From Amoebidium appalachense (taxonomy: Eukaryota > Ichthyosporea): DNA of 64,000 bases. The notes below the pieces were generated by a model, which had not been told where the DNA came from, ran no database searches, and saw only the letters and a list, made by a program, of their open reading frames with translations. Position numbers and translations under genes: made by a program. Of the stretch, positions 38,190 to 49,480 are shown piece by piece (position 1 is the first letter of the stretch; every line of letters begins with the position of its first letter). The stretch is taken from assembly GCA_963693365.1 (NCBI GenBank), contig CAVNZM010000008.1, positions 1,984,001 to 2,048,000 on the forward strand, in the 5' to 3' direction.

Positions 38190-38538
38190 CGCACACACAC
38201 ACACACACACCTGCACGGAGAGTGGCGGAAGTGGGGACGAGGAGAGAGTTTGAGAGTTCGGAAAGAAAGACCTAAACATGTATTTACTGGCATGGACATT
38301 CATGCGTTACAACCGAAAGAAAGAGAGAAACAGCTTGCAAACAAACCTAAGGAAAAAAATGCACACGTTTCTGTCTGATTTTCCAACTGCACAGAAGAAA
38401 AAGAAGGGATCATCGCTGTATGGAGCAGCTAGAGGAGCCTAAACTAAGGAAGTGCTTGCTTGAGAGGGGGGAGGGAAGGGGGGGAGGGGGGGTGTTGGAC
38501 CTGAGCACAATGCCCGGGGTTTCTTTGTACTGCCTCAT
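19649..38538 (-). CDS. THOP1: M3 zinc metallopeptidase, thimet oligopeptidase type
   Basis: Cytosolic oligopeptidase cutting short peptides. 25 exons on the minus strand: 38538-38501, 37916-37805, 37064-37041, 36260-36195, 35433-35333, 34448-34304, 33598-33548, 33009-32920, 32106-31994, 31351-31213, 30624-30544, 30005-29916, 29104-29033, 28117-28048, 27384-27319, 26753-26686, 25379-25304, 24705-24681, 23899-23836, 23019-22944, 22571-22507, 21771-21636, 21170-21103, 20589-20488, 19750-19649. About 679 residues, close to human THOP1. The zinc site is HEFGH at 473-477, with third ligand E502 in RDFVEAPSQ. Other family blocks are seen: [37 protein letters not shown]. No targeting peptide is seen. 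Exon 1 ([12 protein letters not shown]) is inferred from phase and position. Exon 6 has an uncertain acceptor. Exon 13 uses a GC donor. All other junctions are GT-AG in phase. Confidence 0.93.
19752..19824 (+). repeat. (GT)n array at the last peptidase acceptor
   Basis: In sense orientation it is (CA)n ending CACACAG at the acceptor of exon 25 (19750). Confidence 0.9.
20213..20282. repeat. 31-bp stem hairpin in last peptidase intron
   Basis: TTTGCTCTTCC-T13-GCTCGCC (20213-20243), a 9-nt loop, then GGCGAGC-A12-GGAAGAGCAAA (20253-20282). The stem is perfect except for one extra T. Confidence 0.85.
22764..22825 (+). repeat. (CT)n array
   Basis: About 30 CT units in a peptidase intron. Confidence 0.9.
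23101..23310 (+). repeat. Four tandem copies of a 52-53 bp unit
   Basis: Unit begins ACGAGCACACAAAAAGTATA and ends in GGGGGAGAGGGGCGGGGGGA. It lies in a peptidase intron, and its first part resembles the tail of the dispersed G-run repeat (CATAAAGAGTACGCATCA). It appears to be a local amplification of a fragment of that element. Confidence 0.85.
23742..23822 (+). repeat. (TTC)n followed by T- and G-runs
   Basis: About ten TTC units, then about 20 T and about 33 G, just inside the donor side of the intron after peptidase exon 19. Confidence 0.85.
25455..25755 (+). repeat. Dispersed G-run repeat, full-length copy
   Basis: G-run head, TTTAAAAGCGGAACACGGTA, CATGGTGCAGGACACATGCA, GTCTGAGTTTAGACCCCTTA, and tail GACGAGCAGGGTTGCTTATG CAAGCAAGG. 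Nearly identical to the 28740 copy, so the family was recently active or homogenised. It lies in a peptidase intron. Confidence 0.8.
26540..26650 (+). repeat. Dispersed G-run repeat, head fragment
   Basis: GGTAAGAATGTGTTACACAG, TACGACGTACACTTTAGCGA and ACCATGCAGAGCTTGC follow a G-rich stretch in a peptidase intron. Diverged. Confidence 0.55.
27018..27090 (+). repeat. (GT)n array
   Basis: About 36 GT units in a peptidase intron. Confidence 0.9.
28370..28530 (+). repeat. Dispersed G-run repeat, diverged copy
   Basis: After a G-run: GTTAGAGTGCCTTACAGAGT, CATAAAGAGTATGTATCATA, AAGCCCATCCTCAAAGGAGC and CCGAGTTTCGGCCCC. Reaches into the middle part of the family sequence. Confidence 0.65.
28735..29012 (+). 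repeat. Dispersed G-run repeat, full-length copy beside a splice donor
   Basis: G-run, TTTTGAATGCGGAACACAGT, and the same middle as the 25455 copy, ending GGGTCAACCCGTCTTGATCA AAGA. It stops about 20 bp before the GC donor of peptidase exon 13 (29033). Confidence 0.8.
29105..29314 (+). repeat. Two (GT)n arrays separated by mixed sequence
   Basis: 29105-29158 abuts the acceptor of peptidase exon 13; a second array covers about 29236-29314. Confidence 0.9.
30631..30708 (+). repeat. (GT)n array at peptidase exon 11 acceptor
   Basis: In sense it gives CACACACAAAAG, the acceptor of the exon starting at 30624. Confidence 0.9.
30980..31078 (+). repeat. Dispersed G-run repeat, decayed head
   Basis: G-run then GTTAACATATGCAATACAGT, GAATACAAAGCCTTTCAACG and AACAGCACGGGGCACGATGC. 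Recognisable only by order of blocks. Confidence 0.4.
31836..31987. repeat. (CA)n array with CGCA interruptions
   Basis: CA-rich sequence reaching to the donor side of peptidase exon 9. Confidence 0.85.
33645..33880. repeat. (CA)n array with GTACAC/GCACAC interruptions
   Basis: About 235 bp of CA repeat broken at intervals by CGTA and CGCA, in the intron upstream (in sense) of peptidase exon 7. Confidence 0.9.
34719..35343 (-). repeat. 40-bp minisatellite made from an exon end and its splice donor
   Basis: About 15 contiguous 40-bp units (one 44 bp), in an intron of the M3 peptidase gene directly downstream of exon 5 (35433-35333). On the minus strand a unit reads TATGCAAGATAGTCAAGGCA then TTCAG/GTGCGTGCTTTAATG. 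The last 25 nt of exon 5 are nearly identical to it, so exon 5's own end is the outermost unit. Units differ by a few substitutions; the unit farthest from the exon, at 34720-34740, is degenerate and has lost the GT. Confidence 0.95.
35956..36031 (+). repeat. (GT)n array
   Basis: About 38 GT units in a peptidase intron. Confidence 0.9.
36770..36940 (+). repeat. Dispersed G-run repeat, decayed copy
   Basis: After G-rich sequence: CACAATAGCACATTTCAAGC, AAAGCCCGTTCTCAGAAGGC, CCCATATCATCAAT. Order of blocks matches the family; identity is low. Confidence 0.4.
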
Positions 38539-38627
38539 GGTGATAAGTAGGTCTATAAGTTCACAGTGGTATGGCGGAAATGAAGTGTGTGTGAATGTGT
38601 GAAGCGGTTTGTTTGTTTTGTCTTTCG

Positions 38628-38701
38628 CACGGCCATCTAGAAACACCCGTGGTCTTTCGGTAACCAGGCAGATTACGTAATCAGGCTCACCGATGACGTC
38701 A
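38628..38701 (-). promoter_or_regulatory. Upstream region of the peptidase gene with perfect CRE palindrome
   Basis: TGACGTCA at 38694-38701 and the palindrome GATTACGTAATC at about 38671-38682 lie 130-165 bp upstream of the proposed peptidase start. CACGGCCATCTAG at 38628-38640 is shared with the 8.2 kb region. Regulatory role is inferred from position and motif only. Confidence 0.4.
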
Positions 38702-39240
38702 TACAACCTTCAGTTGACTCGATCGAAGTTAAAAAAAAAAAAAAAAAAAAAATAAGGCAGAAAATGAAACAGCAAAAAAAGAGAAACTAAGGAACATTAA
38801 GTTTTCACAGAGCAGGCGTTCATCGCTTGACGTTTAGACAAAGGACATACGCTTGCACTTGACAATTCCGTAACTGGATGTTGGCTGAAAATGAGGCGAT
38901 GCCAGAGTGGAAAATTGTGAGTGTTCTAAACAAGCACGAAGTCGTGCAAGAGGAGGCAGGTGCACACCTTGAAACAGGAATGCAGTGGTGGAAGTTAACA
39001 TTAGAAGGCAGATATAAAGCGCAGGCGCGCAGCAATAGCGGGCCATGGCCGTAGAAACTGTGGCAGGAAAAGAATGGGGTGTGTTCTGTCGTTTTCAGAG
39101 TGGAGCACTTTATTGTTGGAGATCATGCCACCATGTAAGGAACAAAGTCTTTCCCTATATGAATAGGGAGAAATCCCTTTCTTTCCCTTTCCTGCGTTGT
39201 GGGAGCTATTCTTTTTTTTTTTTTTTTTTTGTGTGTGTGT

Positions 39241-39283
<43 letters not shown>

Positions 39284-41709
39284 GGGGAGGGGAGGGGGGG
39301 GGGGGGGGGGGGGAGGGAGCGGGGGGGGGGGGGGGGGGTTCGGACTTCTACACCTTACAAGCAGAAAAGTACCAACTAATGTACGTTGTGTGTGCGTGCG
39401 TTTGGGTGGGGGAAAAGAAAGGGGGGGGGGGGGATGGGGCGGCAGGGAGGAGGGATGGGGGGTGGGGGGTGGGGGGGGGGGTGGAAGAGGAGGGGCAGTA
39501 GGAAATATCAAGAAACCGTGTTAAGGCTTGTCGGCAGTGTCCACGCAATAAAAATTGTGTAAACCCCCCTTGTAAAGAGGCATGCAAGGTTGGTGGGGTG
39601 TTGGGTGCTTTGGTGGAAGCTGGTCGGCAGCCCTTTCACAGCACAGTCGACTGTTCAGCTCTTTGGGGGTCTGTAGGAAAAGTGTGTGTTAGAGTATGTT
39701 TCCTTATGCATGAGCGTCGAGCAATGGGAACACCAAAGGAGTAGAGACACGTTATGAGGGACAAAGAACATGAGGTGGGCATGGGTTCCCACGGCCGCGT
39801 GCAAACAAGCGCTCGAAGGCTGGCCCTGCTGCAGTCAGAGGAAGGAAACAGCTGACAGAAAAAGTGCTCAGCGAGAAAATAGAAAAAACCATGAAAAAAG
39901 GAAAAGGCACGAAGCGACACACGGGGGGTGGGCATGGCTTCCCACGGCCGAGGGATCAGCAAGCTGCCGTTATCAGGCTTTGCGTCGCCGGAAGAAAAGA
40001 AAGGGATTGAAACGAGCACGCCGAGAAAAGGAATGTGGGCGAAATAGATGGGGGAGGGAAGACGTTGAAGCGTGTCTAACACGCTACAGTAGGCTAATGT
40101 TTTGTAAGGATGTGTTGCGCTATCAACTGGGAATGCAAGAAGAGGAAGCAAAACCACACACATCTGTTTATAGCTCGGAAGTTGTTTATGCAGCCCGTTC
40201 CCACGTTTATGTTGTGTATTATTTCAATGCTTTACATCCGGTGTTTGTATCTGAGACACCAGACTTGGGCCTAGTATGCTTTAGGTGCGTTTTGGGTGTG
40301 TTTACGAAATCTTCGTGGTAGGGAACTTTACTCCGTTTATTTTTTTTTTCTTGCGACAATTGAAGCATGATGCGGTGTGGACATGGTACCCAGAATCTCA
40401 AATGGCTCCCCTGAGTGTCTCCCCAGATCTTCTAAAAAAGTGTGTAAACCCCCTACAATAGCCTGTGTGCCCGCTCAGTGAGACGAAAATTTTCCAAGTC
40501 TTTTAATGCATTCAAAAGTCACGTCTGTCATCTTGGCCCAATGTTTGGCGCCAAAACCTCCCAGAACGAACCCTACGGACCACTTTGGATCTTCTATTCA
40601 AAAATCGATCAATTTTTTGCTTCGCTCCAACACCCGAGGTTGGCCGCCATAGGGCCGTCGTTTGTCGGGCTGCCTAGCAACGGCTCCAGCTGCCCGACCG
40701 TAGAAGCTACTTCGGGCCTAAACAAAACCCTTTACGTAACAATATTTGCTTTTTCCTTAAAATGCTACACAGATGCTTTTCATTATAAATGATAATTTCT
40801 GCACGTTGCCTTCATCAACGGATCAATAAAACCGAGTCAAAAGAAAAATAATTTCTATCGTCTTAGTTATTTTGGGGTTTGCAGGCTTATTGCGTTGGGC
40901 GTTTTTCTTTTGCCATTCGTGATCATGAGGGCATCACACACGCACCGTAGTTAAACATGTACACAAGTACTACGGGTGTTGAACATTTACTGCCTGCATG
41001 GTGCGTTTCTGCCAAATACACTCTCTGGGGGTAGAGTAGACATGGCGTGTGAACATTATACACACGTACGGCGTGATCATTCAGTCCACCTTTTTGTGGA
41101 ATGCCATGTCAGCCATACACATACAGACAACGGGAAGGCGTTCGGTCGAAAACACATCATGACTGTTTTCCACACTGCCCAACGCAACCAGCAGACTCTG
41201 ACAGACACCCTGTTGTTCTTTCTATAATAAATTACTTGTTGCATATATCGTCTCGTCAAATATCCCTTGCATCCAAAGGTCACTTGAGTGCAAAGTGTTC
41301 TGTTGCACAGTGCAGTGTGCAGAGGTAGCACTAGTATCGGTACGAGCCCACTATGTACTGCCACTAACATGAAACAAGTCGAATTAGATGCTTGTTACTT
41401 AACTGTGTTGTTTTTCTTTCTCTTGCTCACGGATAAAAGAAGTGCAAACCCGGCAGCTCTCTTTCTATTCTAAGTCTTTGTACATCTACCCGTCTGCTCT
41501 CTCCCTACACAAGATCTGTGCAGAAGCTGCTAATTATATCTAACGTTACGTTGTCTTGGGCTAGTACTAACCGAGACCGTGCGTGTTTGCAAACCGCCAC
41601 TGCACCAAAAGAGGCCGGTTAATATACTGTGCCAGTGTGTCGTTTGTTACACAGGGTAAGTGTGTGTGTGTATTGCGCATGTGTGTGTACTGTGTGTGAC
41701 TGATCAAGA

Positions 41710-41713
<4 letters not shown>

Positions 41714-41774
<61 letters not shown>

Positions 41775-41782
41775 GGAGAGGG

Positions 41783-41861
<79 letters not shown>

Positions 41862-41862
41862 G
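41714..41862 (+). repeat. (GA)n array
   Basis: About 150 bp of GA with a short GGAGAGGGAGAGGGAGAGG interruption. Intergenic. Confidence 0.9.
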
Positions 41863-42019
41863 CAGTGTGTGTGTTTGTGTGTGTGAGTGATTGTGTCACG
41901 TTTGCGTGTGTATTTGTGCACGTACACTTAGGCGTCTGTATATGCTTGTGTGCGTGTGTGTGTGTGCCCTTGCGTGCACGTGTGTGTATGCACACGTCTG
42001 TGTGTATTCTTTGTGTGTG

Positions 42020-42077
42020 TGTATATGTGTGTCAAGCGTGTGTGTGTGTGTGTGTGTGTGTTGTGTGTGTGTGTGTG

Positions 42078-42143
<66 letters not shown>

Positions 42144-42214
42144 TGTGTGTTGCAATCCGGTGGGTGGGTATTTGTTAGAGTATGTGTCGTGTGTTTGTCT
42201 GTGTGTGTGTCTGT

Positions 42215-42275
<61 letters not shown>

Positions 42276-42344
42276 TGTGTGTTTCAATCCCGTGGATGGG
42301 TGTTTGTTAGAGTATGTGTCACGTGTTTGTCTGTATGTGACACT

Positions 42345-42420
<76 letters not shown>

Positions 42421-42691
42421 ACACGCACACGCGTTCAGGTGTGAGTGTATGTCGACGTCAGTGAAGGTGTATGTTGTTATGCTCTCACGGTCCTCTTCCT
42501 CCCCTAAGGCTTCCCTCCCAGGACCCTTCCCCCCCCCTCCTCCCCCCCCCTTCTTTCCCTCCCTCGCCAGGGGCACCTTGTTGCCCCGCCTCTCTTGTAG
42601 GTGCCTAGGGAGGGAGGTGGTGGTGGTGCTGGTGGTGGTGGTGGGGGGAGGGAGGAAGGGGGAGGAAGGAAGGCATAAGGAACTTCGGACA

Positions 42692-42722
<31 letters not shown>

Positions 42723-42885
42723 CTGGCGGGCAAAAGTGGGGTTTGGGTGGGGCGGCTGGGGAAGGTGGGGTCGATATGGAGAAGGTAACAGTTCTGTGTA
42801 AGAAGTGTTGAAGTGAGCGAGGTCAAGCTGCCTTGTTTACATGTAGTTATTTGTGTGTTTGTTTGTGTGTGTGTGTGTGTGTCAC

Positions 42886-42945
<60 letters not shown>

Positions 42946-42965
42946 CGTGCCTGTGACGACACAGT

Positions 42966-43031
<66 letters not shown>

Positions 43032-43036
43032 CTCTC

Positions 43037-43085
<49 letters not shown>

Positions 43086-43200
43086 GTGTGTGTGTGTGTC
43101 TGTGTGTGTGTGTGTGTGTACGACATGTGTGTGTACGTGTGTGCGTGTGTGCGTGTGTGTGTTTGTGTGTATTTTTGTTTGTATGTGTGTGTGTGTTTCT
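42020..43200 (+). repeat. Cluster of (GT)n arrays with a (CT)n segment
   Basis: GT arrays at about 42040-42140, 42220-42272, 42350-42408 and 42886-43030, then (CT)n 43037-43082. TGGGTRTTTGTTAGAGTATG TGTC recurs between two arrays (about 42164 and 42298), so the block itself is duplicated. Confidence 0.85.
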
Positions 43201-44936
43201 TACGGCCCGGTGTTCTTGCCTAAGTTAGTTGTGTAGAGGGGGGGCTAGTACGGGCGGGCCTTCCCATGCAGTCAGGGGCGTGCAGGTGGGTGGTCATGGG
43301 CAGTGTATAGGTTGAGCAAGATGGGGGTGGGACAAACTTGAGCCTATGCCTGAACAACCAAGTCATGTTTATTTGGCTTCTTCTGAGTGGTAGCACCAAA
43401 ACCCCACTGCTTGCACCTTCTAGAACGGGCGTACAGTGGGACAAGCTCCGGTAGCAGGTTTGAGGTGTAGTGGCTTGTTGTCGATGACACAAAAAAAGTT
43501 GCAGTGACCGGGTTAAAGTGGTCTCTGCATAACCTTTGGCTCTTGTAGGTTCTTTTTTCACTCTACTGGGCCACGTCACGGCGTCTTCTAACCATAGTGG
43601 GTGGCAGCAACTCCCTGAACCACACACCATATCACCACGTCCACAGATCTAGACTGCAGCTCTACTGATGAGCAAGCATGTGCGTGTGGGGCTTTTGATT
43701 GTTTAGCTAATATTTTAAACTGTTGTTATTTGTGTCATATACAATTACTCACTACTCTAAAAGTGAGCTTATTCTAGCTTAAAGTAGGTTGGATAGAGTC
43801 GCTTCAGTTCTTGTAGGTGTTGTAAGTTTCGCACGGAAAACCATGGCGCGGCTGCGCAGTCTGCGCACGGAGCCGCATTCCACAGATCGGCCTATTATAG
43901 ATCCAAACTCCCCTACCTCCCGGTCCTACCACCTACTGAGGCGGTGTCTCCTTTCTTTCTTTTTTTTTTTTTTTTTTTTTACTTAAAAGGGACTAGATGT
44001 TAAACGTCGCACGTGCGGCAACACGTCAGTACGTGTTAGCTCCCGGTCACACCAAACACCACAACTGCGCAAGCTGCAGCACAACCACCTTCTGACCTTT
44101 GAGTTTACGTTCGTCCGTCCCCTCGGCAAGGTGGCCTCCTATAGGTGCGCCAGTAAAAGAAAAGAAAGAAAAAAAATACAATAGTACCTTTTTGCGCTAT
44201 GTACCACCTCCGTGCCGCACAGGAAACCTTAGTGGTTATGCGATAAGCTCTCGCACCTCATCAGGGGGGCCAAGCTGCACTAGGCCAGGCCACTATGACC
44301 ATACGCTTCTCAAGTACCTGCACAAAGGCGTTTTAGCACCTTTACCTATGATATTTTCCCTTTGTAACGTCACATGCATCCACATCATCACGCGCTTAAT
44401 CACTCAAGAGTTCCAGTCCAGGTAAGCCACGTGACTTAACTGTTAACGTGAAGAGGGGTGGGTGGTTTGAGAGGAAGTGGGCGATATTTGGGCAGCGCGG
44501 GTTGTGTTTATTTGTTTGGAGAAAGCAACCCCTTTATTAGAGTGGGTGATGTCAGTAAATATGATGCACATGAACTTGTGTCCCCCCTCTCCCTCCCTCC
44601 CCCCCCCCCCCCCCCCTGCCCCCCCCTTGCCCCCACCCCCCCTAAAAAAAAGCTAAAAACCACACACACCAGTCCTCCTGTATTCAACCATGCCGCAGCC
44701 CCTTTACCCAACCCACCCACCCAACCAGATTAGGCTTCTCTTCTTCCCCTACACACGCACACCACCCCTACTCCCCACCCCTTCTCCTTCCATCCCTTCT
44801 TCTTGCTTCTAAACTTCTTTTTTCTTTGCTTCTATGCTGGCCTTCCTTTTCCTCCCATCCTCTATGCATTTCCGCTTCATCTTTACTTCGCTTCTTTGCC
44901 TCTTTTCTTCTCTGCTATCTTGCTTCATAGCCTCCC

Positions 44937-45189
44937 CCCCCCCCCCCCCCTTCTCCCCCCCCCTTCCCCCTCCCCCCCCCCCCTCCCCCGGTTCTTCCCC
45001 CCTCCTTCCCCCCCTCCCCCTCCTCCTCTGCCTCCCCCGCCCCCCCTCCCCCCCCCCCTCCGGTTCTTCCCCCCTCCTTCCCCCCTCCCCCTCCTCCTCT
45101 GCCTCCCCCCCCCCCCCTCCCCCCCCCCCCCCTCACACACACACACACACATACTGCCTCTCTCCCCACCCCCCCCCCCCCCCTCCCCC

Positions 45190-45229
<40 letters not shown>

Positions 45230-45298
45230 CCTCTCTTTGCCTCTCTCCATGATATTACCGTCGTCTTCCGTCTCCCCCCCCCCCCCCCCCCCCCCCCC
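44937..45298 (+). repeat. C/T-rich low-complexity block
   Basis: C-runs with a duplicated CGGTTCTTCCCCCCTCCTTC segment (about 44990 and 45060). Intergenic. Confidence 0.85.
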
Positions 45299-45585
45299 TT
45301 TGACGGGCTCGGTTAAGAACGAAAGGTCACTGTTTCGATAAGTAGAAGCAACATTTTGTATACTTTTGTTTCATACTTTGGGATTAGAGGTACCTGCTCT
45401 TCCTTCTGTAGTGTTTTCAGCTCGTAGATTATTCATGAACACAGCATCATACCGATGATGTTTGCCGCTAACCACTGCAACGCACACGCTAGTGCTACTC
45501 AAAAGCAGATAATAATAAAGAACTACTCCACAGTGGGTACACTGAACCCCGTTGTAGCTGAGAGAAACAAACAGAAGGATCCATA

Positions 45586-45642
<57 letters not shown>

Positions 45643-45825
45643 GTGTGCGTGTGTGTGCACCGATGTGTGTTTGTACGTCTGCACCTGCGCACGTTTGTGC
45701 GTGTGGTGGCAGTGATATTCTTGTGTGTGCACTTGTGGTATTGGGGCCCGGGCGGGAAGGGGGCCATGGAGAGGGGGAGCCTCCCGGGTACTACGGCGGG
45801 TAGGGGTAGGTTTTTTTTTTTGTTT

Positions 45826-45872
<47 letters not shown>

Positions 45873-46054
45873 CGGGCGGGCACTGGAGATGTGAACTTTG
45901 CAGAGTCGATTTCAAATAAATAATTTATAAACCAAGTGCGCACCTGGCACTCTCCGATACGAAAAATCGAAACTAGAACTAACATTAGCACGTAAATTAT
46001 TTACATGTTTACATTTTGGCAAATTTGCACACCACATACGAGTAACTTTACTGA

Positions 46055-46169
46055 TTACATCTTTCTTAAGTAGTTCCCATTGGAACGTGCAGACTTTGCG
46101 GTCTTAGCGTCCCCAGCATACACATCGTGCAGGTCACCAAGCAGTTCAGAAATGAGGGGAACGTGGATG
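46055..46169 (-). other. Possible orphan terminal exon
   Basis: After a good acceptor (CCCCCTTACAG, minus strand) an open stretch of about 37 codons begins IHVPLISELLGDLHDVYAG and ends RSNGNYLRKM-stop. It looks like normal protein, unlike the surrounding simple sequence. It would need an upstream exon ending in phase 2. The nearest candidate upstream, the open frame ending at donor 47845, ends in phase 0, so the two do not join in frame. No family was recognised. It may be the last exon of an unrecognised gene or a gene relic. Confidence 0.3.
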
Positions 46170-46517
46170 CTGTAAGGGGGTTGTGAGGTGGGTGGGGGAG
46201 AAGGGCAGAGAGGCAACAAAGAAAAGATTCACTGCTCATTTAACCATTATGTTGGACGTGCAAGAATGGGTGGGTGGGTGGGTGGGTGGGTGGGTGGGTT
46301 GGGGGTGGGGGGGGGGGGGGAAGACAAAGGGTAAGAGTGAGACAGGGGGAAGGGGACAGGGAGGGGGGGGGGGGGGGGGGGGTATTTTTCTTTCTTCTTT
46401 TCTTTCTTTTCTTTTGGTGGTGGTGGTGGTGGTGTGTGTGTGGGGGGAGGGGGTGAGGGGGGGTAACAGCAAATACTTCAGGGGGCCGAACTTATGAAAC
46501 GGGGGGGAAGGGGGGAA

Positions 46518-46553
<36 letters not shown>

Positions 46554-46624
46554 GAGAGAGAGAGGGAAGGGGAGAGGTTGGGGGGGAGGGGAGAGGGGCG
46601 CGGGTGGGGGTGGGGGTGGGTGGT

Positions 46625-46656
<32 letters not shown>

Positions 46657-46989
46657 GCCCAGAGGACCGTTGATGCCAAAGGATAGAGGGAGGTAGAACA
46701 TTTCAGTGGAAATTGAGGGGATGGGGAGAAGGGGGGGGGGGGGGGGGGGGAGGGGTGTGGATTGGGAAGCGCATGCAAGGAATAAACGAGAAGAGCAGGG
46801 AGAGGACGCAGCTAGTAGATAAAAGGGGAGAGGGCAGAGAGGTTGAGGTTTAGCGTGTGTGTTAGAAATAAATGGGCCGGGGGAGGGGAGGGGGGGATCC
46901 TATGATACCACACAACAATGAAGCTGGCAAGGCGAATCAGAATCTGATAATACCTATAGCCAGGGGAGAAGGGGGAGGGGAACCCGGGG

Positions 46990-47029
<40 letters not shown>

Positions 47030-47126
47030 CGTAGAAACGGATGTACAGGTAAATTCAGAACAGGGAAATAGGGTAAGCCGTATTGCAGGGGACAAATACA
47101 ACACATTCACAGGAGTACAGGGAGAG

Positions 47127-47178
<52 letters not shown>

Positions 47179-47844
47179 GCAAGCAGAAAACGAAGGAAAC
47201 AATGTGCAAAACCGAGAGAAGGAAAGGCGGAAAGAGGCAAAGAAGGAGAGTTAAGAGAAGCAAGGAAGCAAAAGCAGAGAGAAGCAACCCTCCCCCACCC
47301 CCACCCCCACCCCCACACACACCTTCCCGACACAATCGAATGAACCGGTGGGGAGAATGAAGGGGAGGGGGGGGGGGGGGGGGGGGGGAGGGGGGGGGGG
47401 GGGAGGGGGGGGGGGAGATGTAAGCACTTAGGGGTGGGAGAGGGGAAGGTATGTGTTAGTGGGTAGCAACCAAGGCAACAAAGATTCGCAAGCAAAAAGG
47501 GGGGGGTAAACGTTCACAGGGCCAAAACAAAATGACTAGGCAAAGATACTTGAAAGAGCCCCTCAACAGAGAGCTTCCTCTGCCTCTACAATGGATGGGT
47601 TTCGAATCTTTAACACGGGGAGAAGGGGGGTTGGGGGGGGGGGGGGGGGATGAGTGCAGAAAAAAGAACACGGACCAGGGAGATGGGGGAGAGGTGTTTT
47701 AGAGAGCGGAAGGCAGGGGGTGCATGGATCTCTATAGGTGTGTGCTTATGCTTCAAGTTGCTCGTGTGTGGACTAGATAAGGCAAGGCATAGCACTTACG
47801 GCAGCGAACCTACAAGGAGGAAATAGGTAGGAGGGAATACACAC

Positions 47845-48352
47845 CTGCTTCTGTGTTAGTTCAGCATCGTCCAGTGATTCTGCGTGCTCTGAAAATTTGA
47901 GCGACCTGCTTGCATGAATCGTAGATGATAGTGCTATTTTATCACGTTGTTGGAAAACCACATTGGCCGAGTTAGACTTCTGCCAGTGTGACTGGCACGA
48001 CTTTCGTCCACAAGGATAGAGCTGTACATACTGATGTCTTACGCGGTTGAGAGAGTTGTAAAATGGCTGCGTGTGTAACTTGTAAACAGCGCCAGAATTC
48101 CGACGGGTAGTCGTAAAGTAACTCAAAAACATGATCTTTCGGCGACACAAAGACAACGGGCACACGCCTATAATATTTCCCGTTCTTTGGCTTTGCTGCT
48201 ATTACGTCAAGGAGGAGACGTGGGATACCTGGCGTTGGTTTATAAGTTGACTCCATTTGAAAAGCTAAGCGTGGCGCGTGACCATAAAGTGTGGGTGGAG
48301 AGAAGACTGTGGGCGGCAACGGTTGCAAGTACATAGCAGTGTCAAACAGCAA
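47845..48352 (-). pseudogene. Two overlapping protein-like open frames, possible gene relic
   Basis: On the minus strand one frame runs 48352-47972 (126 codons; includes KYYRRVPVVFVSPKDHVFE). A second frame covers 48165 to a usable donor AGAAGCAG/GTGTGT at 47845 and includes FSEHAESLDDAELTQKQ. The composition is mixed, not simple repeat. Neither frame matches a family I know. The change of frame about halfway suggests either an unseen intron or a decayed gene. Together with the 46055-46169 exon this is the only gene-like sequence between the BTB gene and the peptidase gene. Confidence 0.25.
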
Positions 48353-48639
48353 TTTCCAACCCCGGTCGGGCGCCCATCTTTAAACTCACCCTAAACTGTT
48401 TTAAACTTTTAAAACTCTGGGGAGCCATTTGAGGCTCTGGGTACCAACCGAAACCGAGATGTGATCTATTCATGCAAGTGTTTTTGCATTCCAAAGAGCA
48501 CTTGGGGGATGCCAATTGGTTCATCTTACAAGCCGCCGCATGATTAATTGGTCCTTTTTGATATCAGATTCAGTTTAGATCAGACAAAAGTGAAGTGTAT
48601 ATTTCTGTTAGGTATAAATAGTTATACTTTGGTTTATAA

Positions 48640-49016
48640 TGTTGTGTGTGTGTGTTTGCGTGTGTGTGTGTGTGCGTGTGTGTGTGTGTGCGTGTGTACA
48701 CATGTGTGTGTGTGCGTGTGTGGGTACGTGTGTGTGTGTGCGTGTGTGTGGGGGGGGGGGGGGGGGGGGGGGGGGGGAGGTGGACATGTGCGCGTGTATG
48801 TGCGTGTGTGCGTGATATTAAAGGTAGCTGCTGGTGATGGTGGTGGTGGTGGCCGGATGGTGGTGGTGTGCATGCAACCTATCATTATAAGCTAATTAAT
48901 TAAGTGTGGGATAACTGCATTCCTGCAGGTCTGCAGTGTGTGCCTGGGTGTTTGCGTCACGGTGTGTGCTTTTTTGTGTACGCGTGTTTGTCTGTGTATG
49001 TCGACGTGTGACACTG

Positions 49017-49087
<71 letters not shown>

Positions 49088-49314
49088 TTTTGTGTGCGTG
49101 TGTGTGTGTGTGTGTGTGACACTGCGTGCATGCGTGAGTGCGTGAGTGTGTGTGTGTGTGTGTGTGTGTGCGTGTGTTTGTGTGTGTGTTTGTGTGCGTG
49201 CGTGTGTGCGTGTGCGTGTTTGCGTGTGCCACGTGCGTGTGTGTGTGTGTGCGTGTGTAATCACGAGTGTGTGTGTGTGTGCGCGCGTGTGTCAAAGTGT
49301 GTGTGTGCGGTTTA

Positions 49315-49390
<76 letters not shown>

Positions 49391-49480
49391 GTATGTGTTA
49401 GTGTGAGTGTGTGCGTTTGTGTGTGTGCAGTGGTGGTGGTGGTGGCGGTGGTGGTGGTGGCGTTGCGTAAGAGGTACATG
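48640..49480 (+). repeat. GT-rich microsatellite block
   Basis: (GT)n with GCGTGT variants, a 64-bp (GT)n core near 49021-49084, G-runs at 48750 and 49346, and (GGT)n near 49430. Intergenic. Confidence 0.85.

Larger units (their letters stand above)
38760..46050. other. Intergenic stretch, mostly simple sequence
   Basis: Contains G-runs (39240-39340), (GA)n, (GT)n and C-rich tracts. Mixed-composition islands lie at 38800-39200, 39560-41560, 43230-44560 and 45300-45560. The longest open frames there (183, 136 and 104 codons) resemble no family. GGTGGGCATGG-TTCCCACGGCCG occurs near 39775 and 39925, a diverged duplication. Confidence 0.5.

Noticed and set aside
38966-39046. Signal-peptide-like first exon (MARYCCAPALYICLLMLTST)
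   Set aside because: Its donor leaves phase 1, which does not fit the peptidase exon at 37916 (needs phase 2). No other gene is there to receive it.
39770-40321. 183-codon plus-strand frame
   Set aside because: Lys/Arg-rich with an internal diverged duplication, no recognisable domain, and no splice or promoter context.
40478-40792. 104-codon plus-strand frame in a mixed-composition island
   Set aside because: No family resemblance and no supporting context; length is within chance for this composition.
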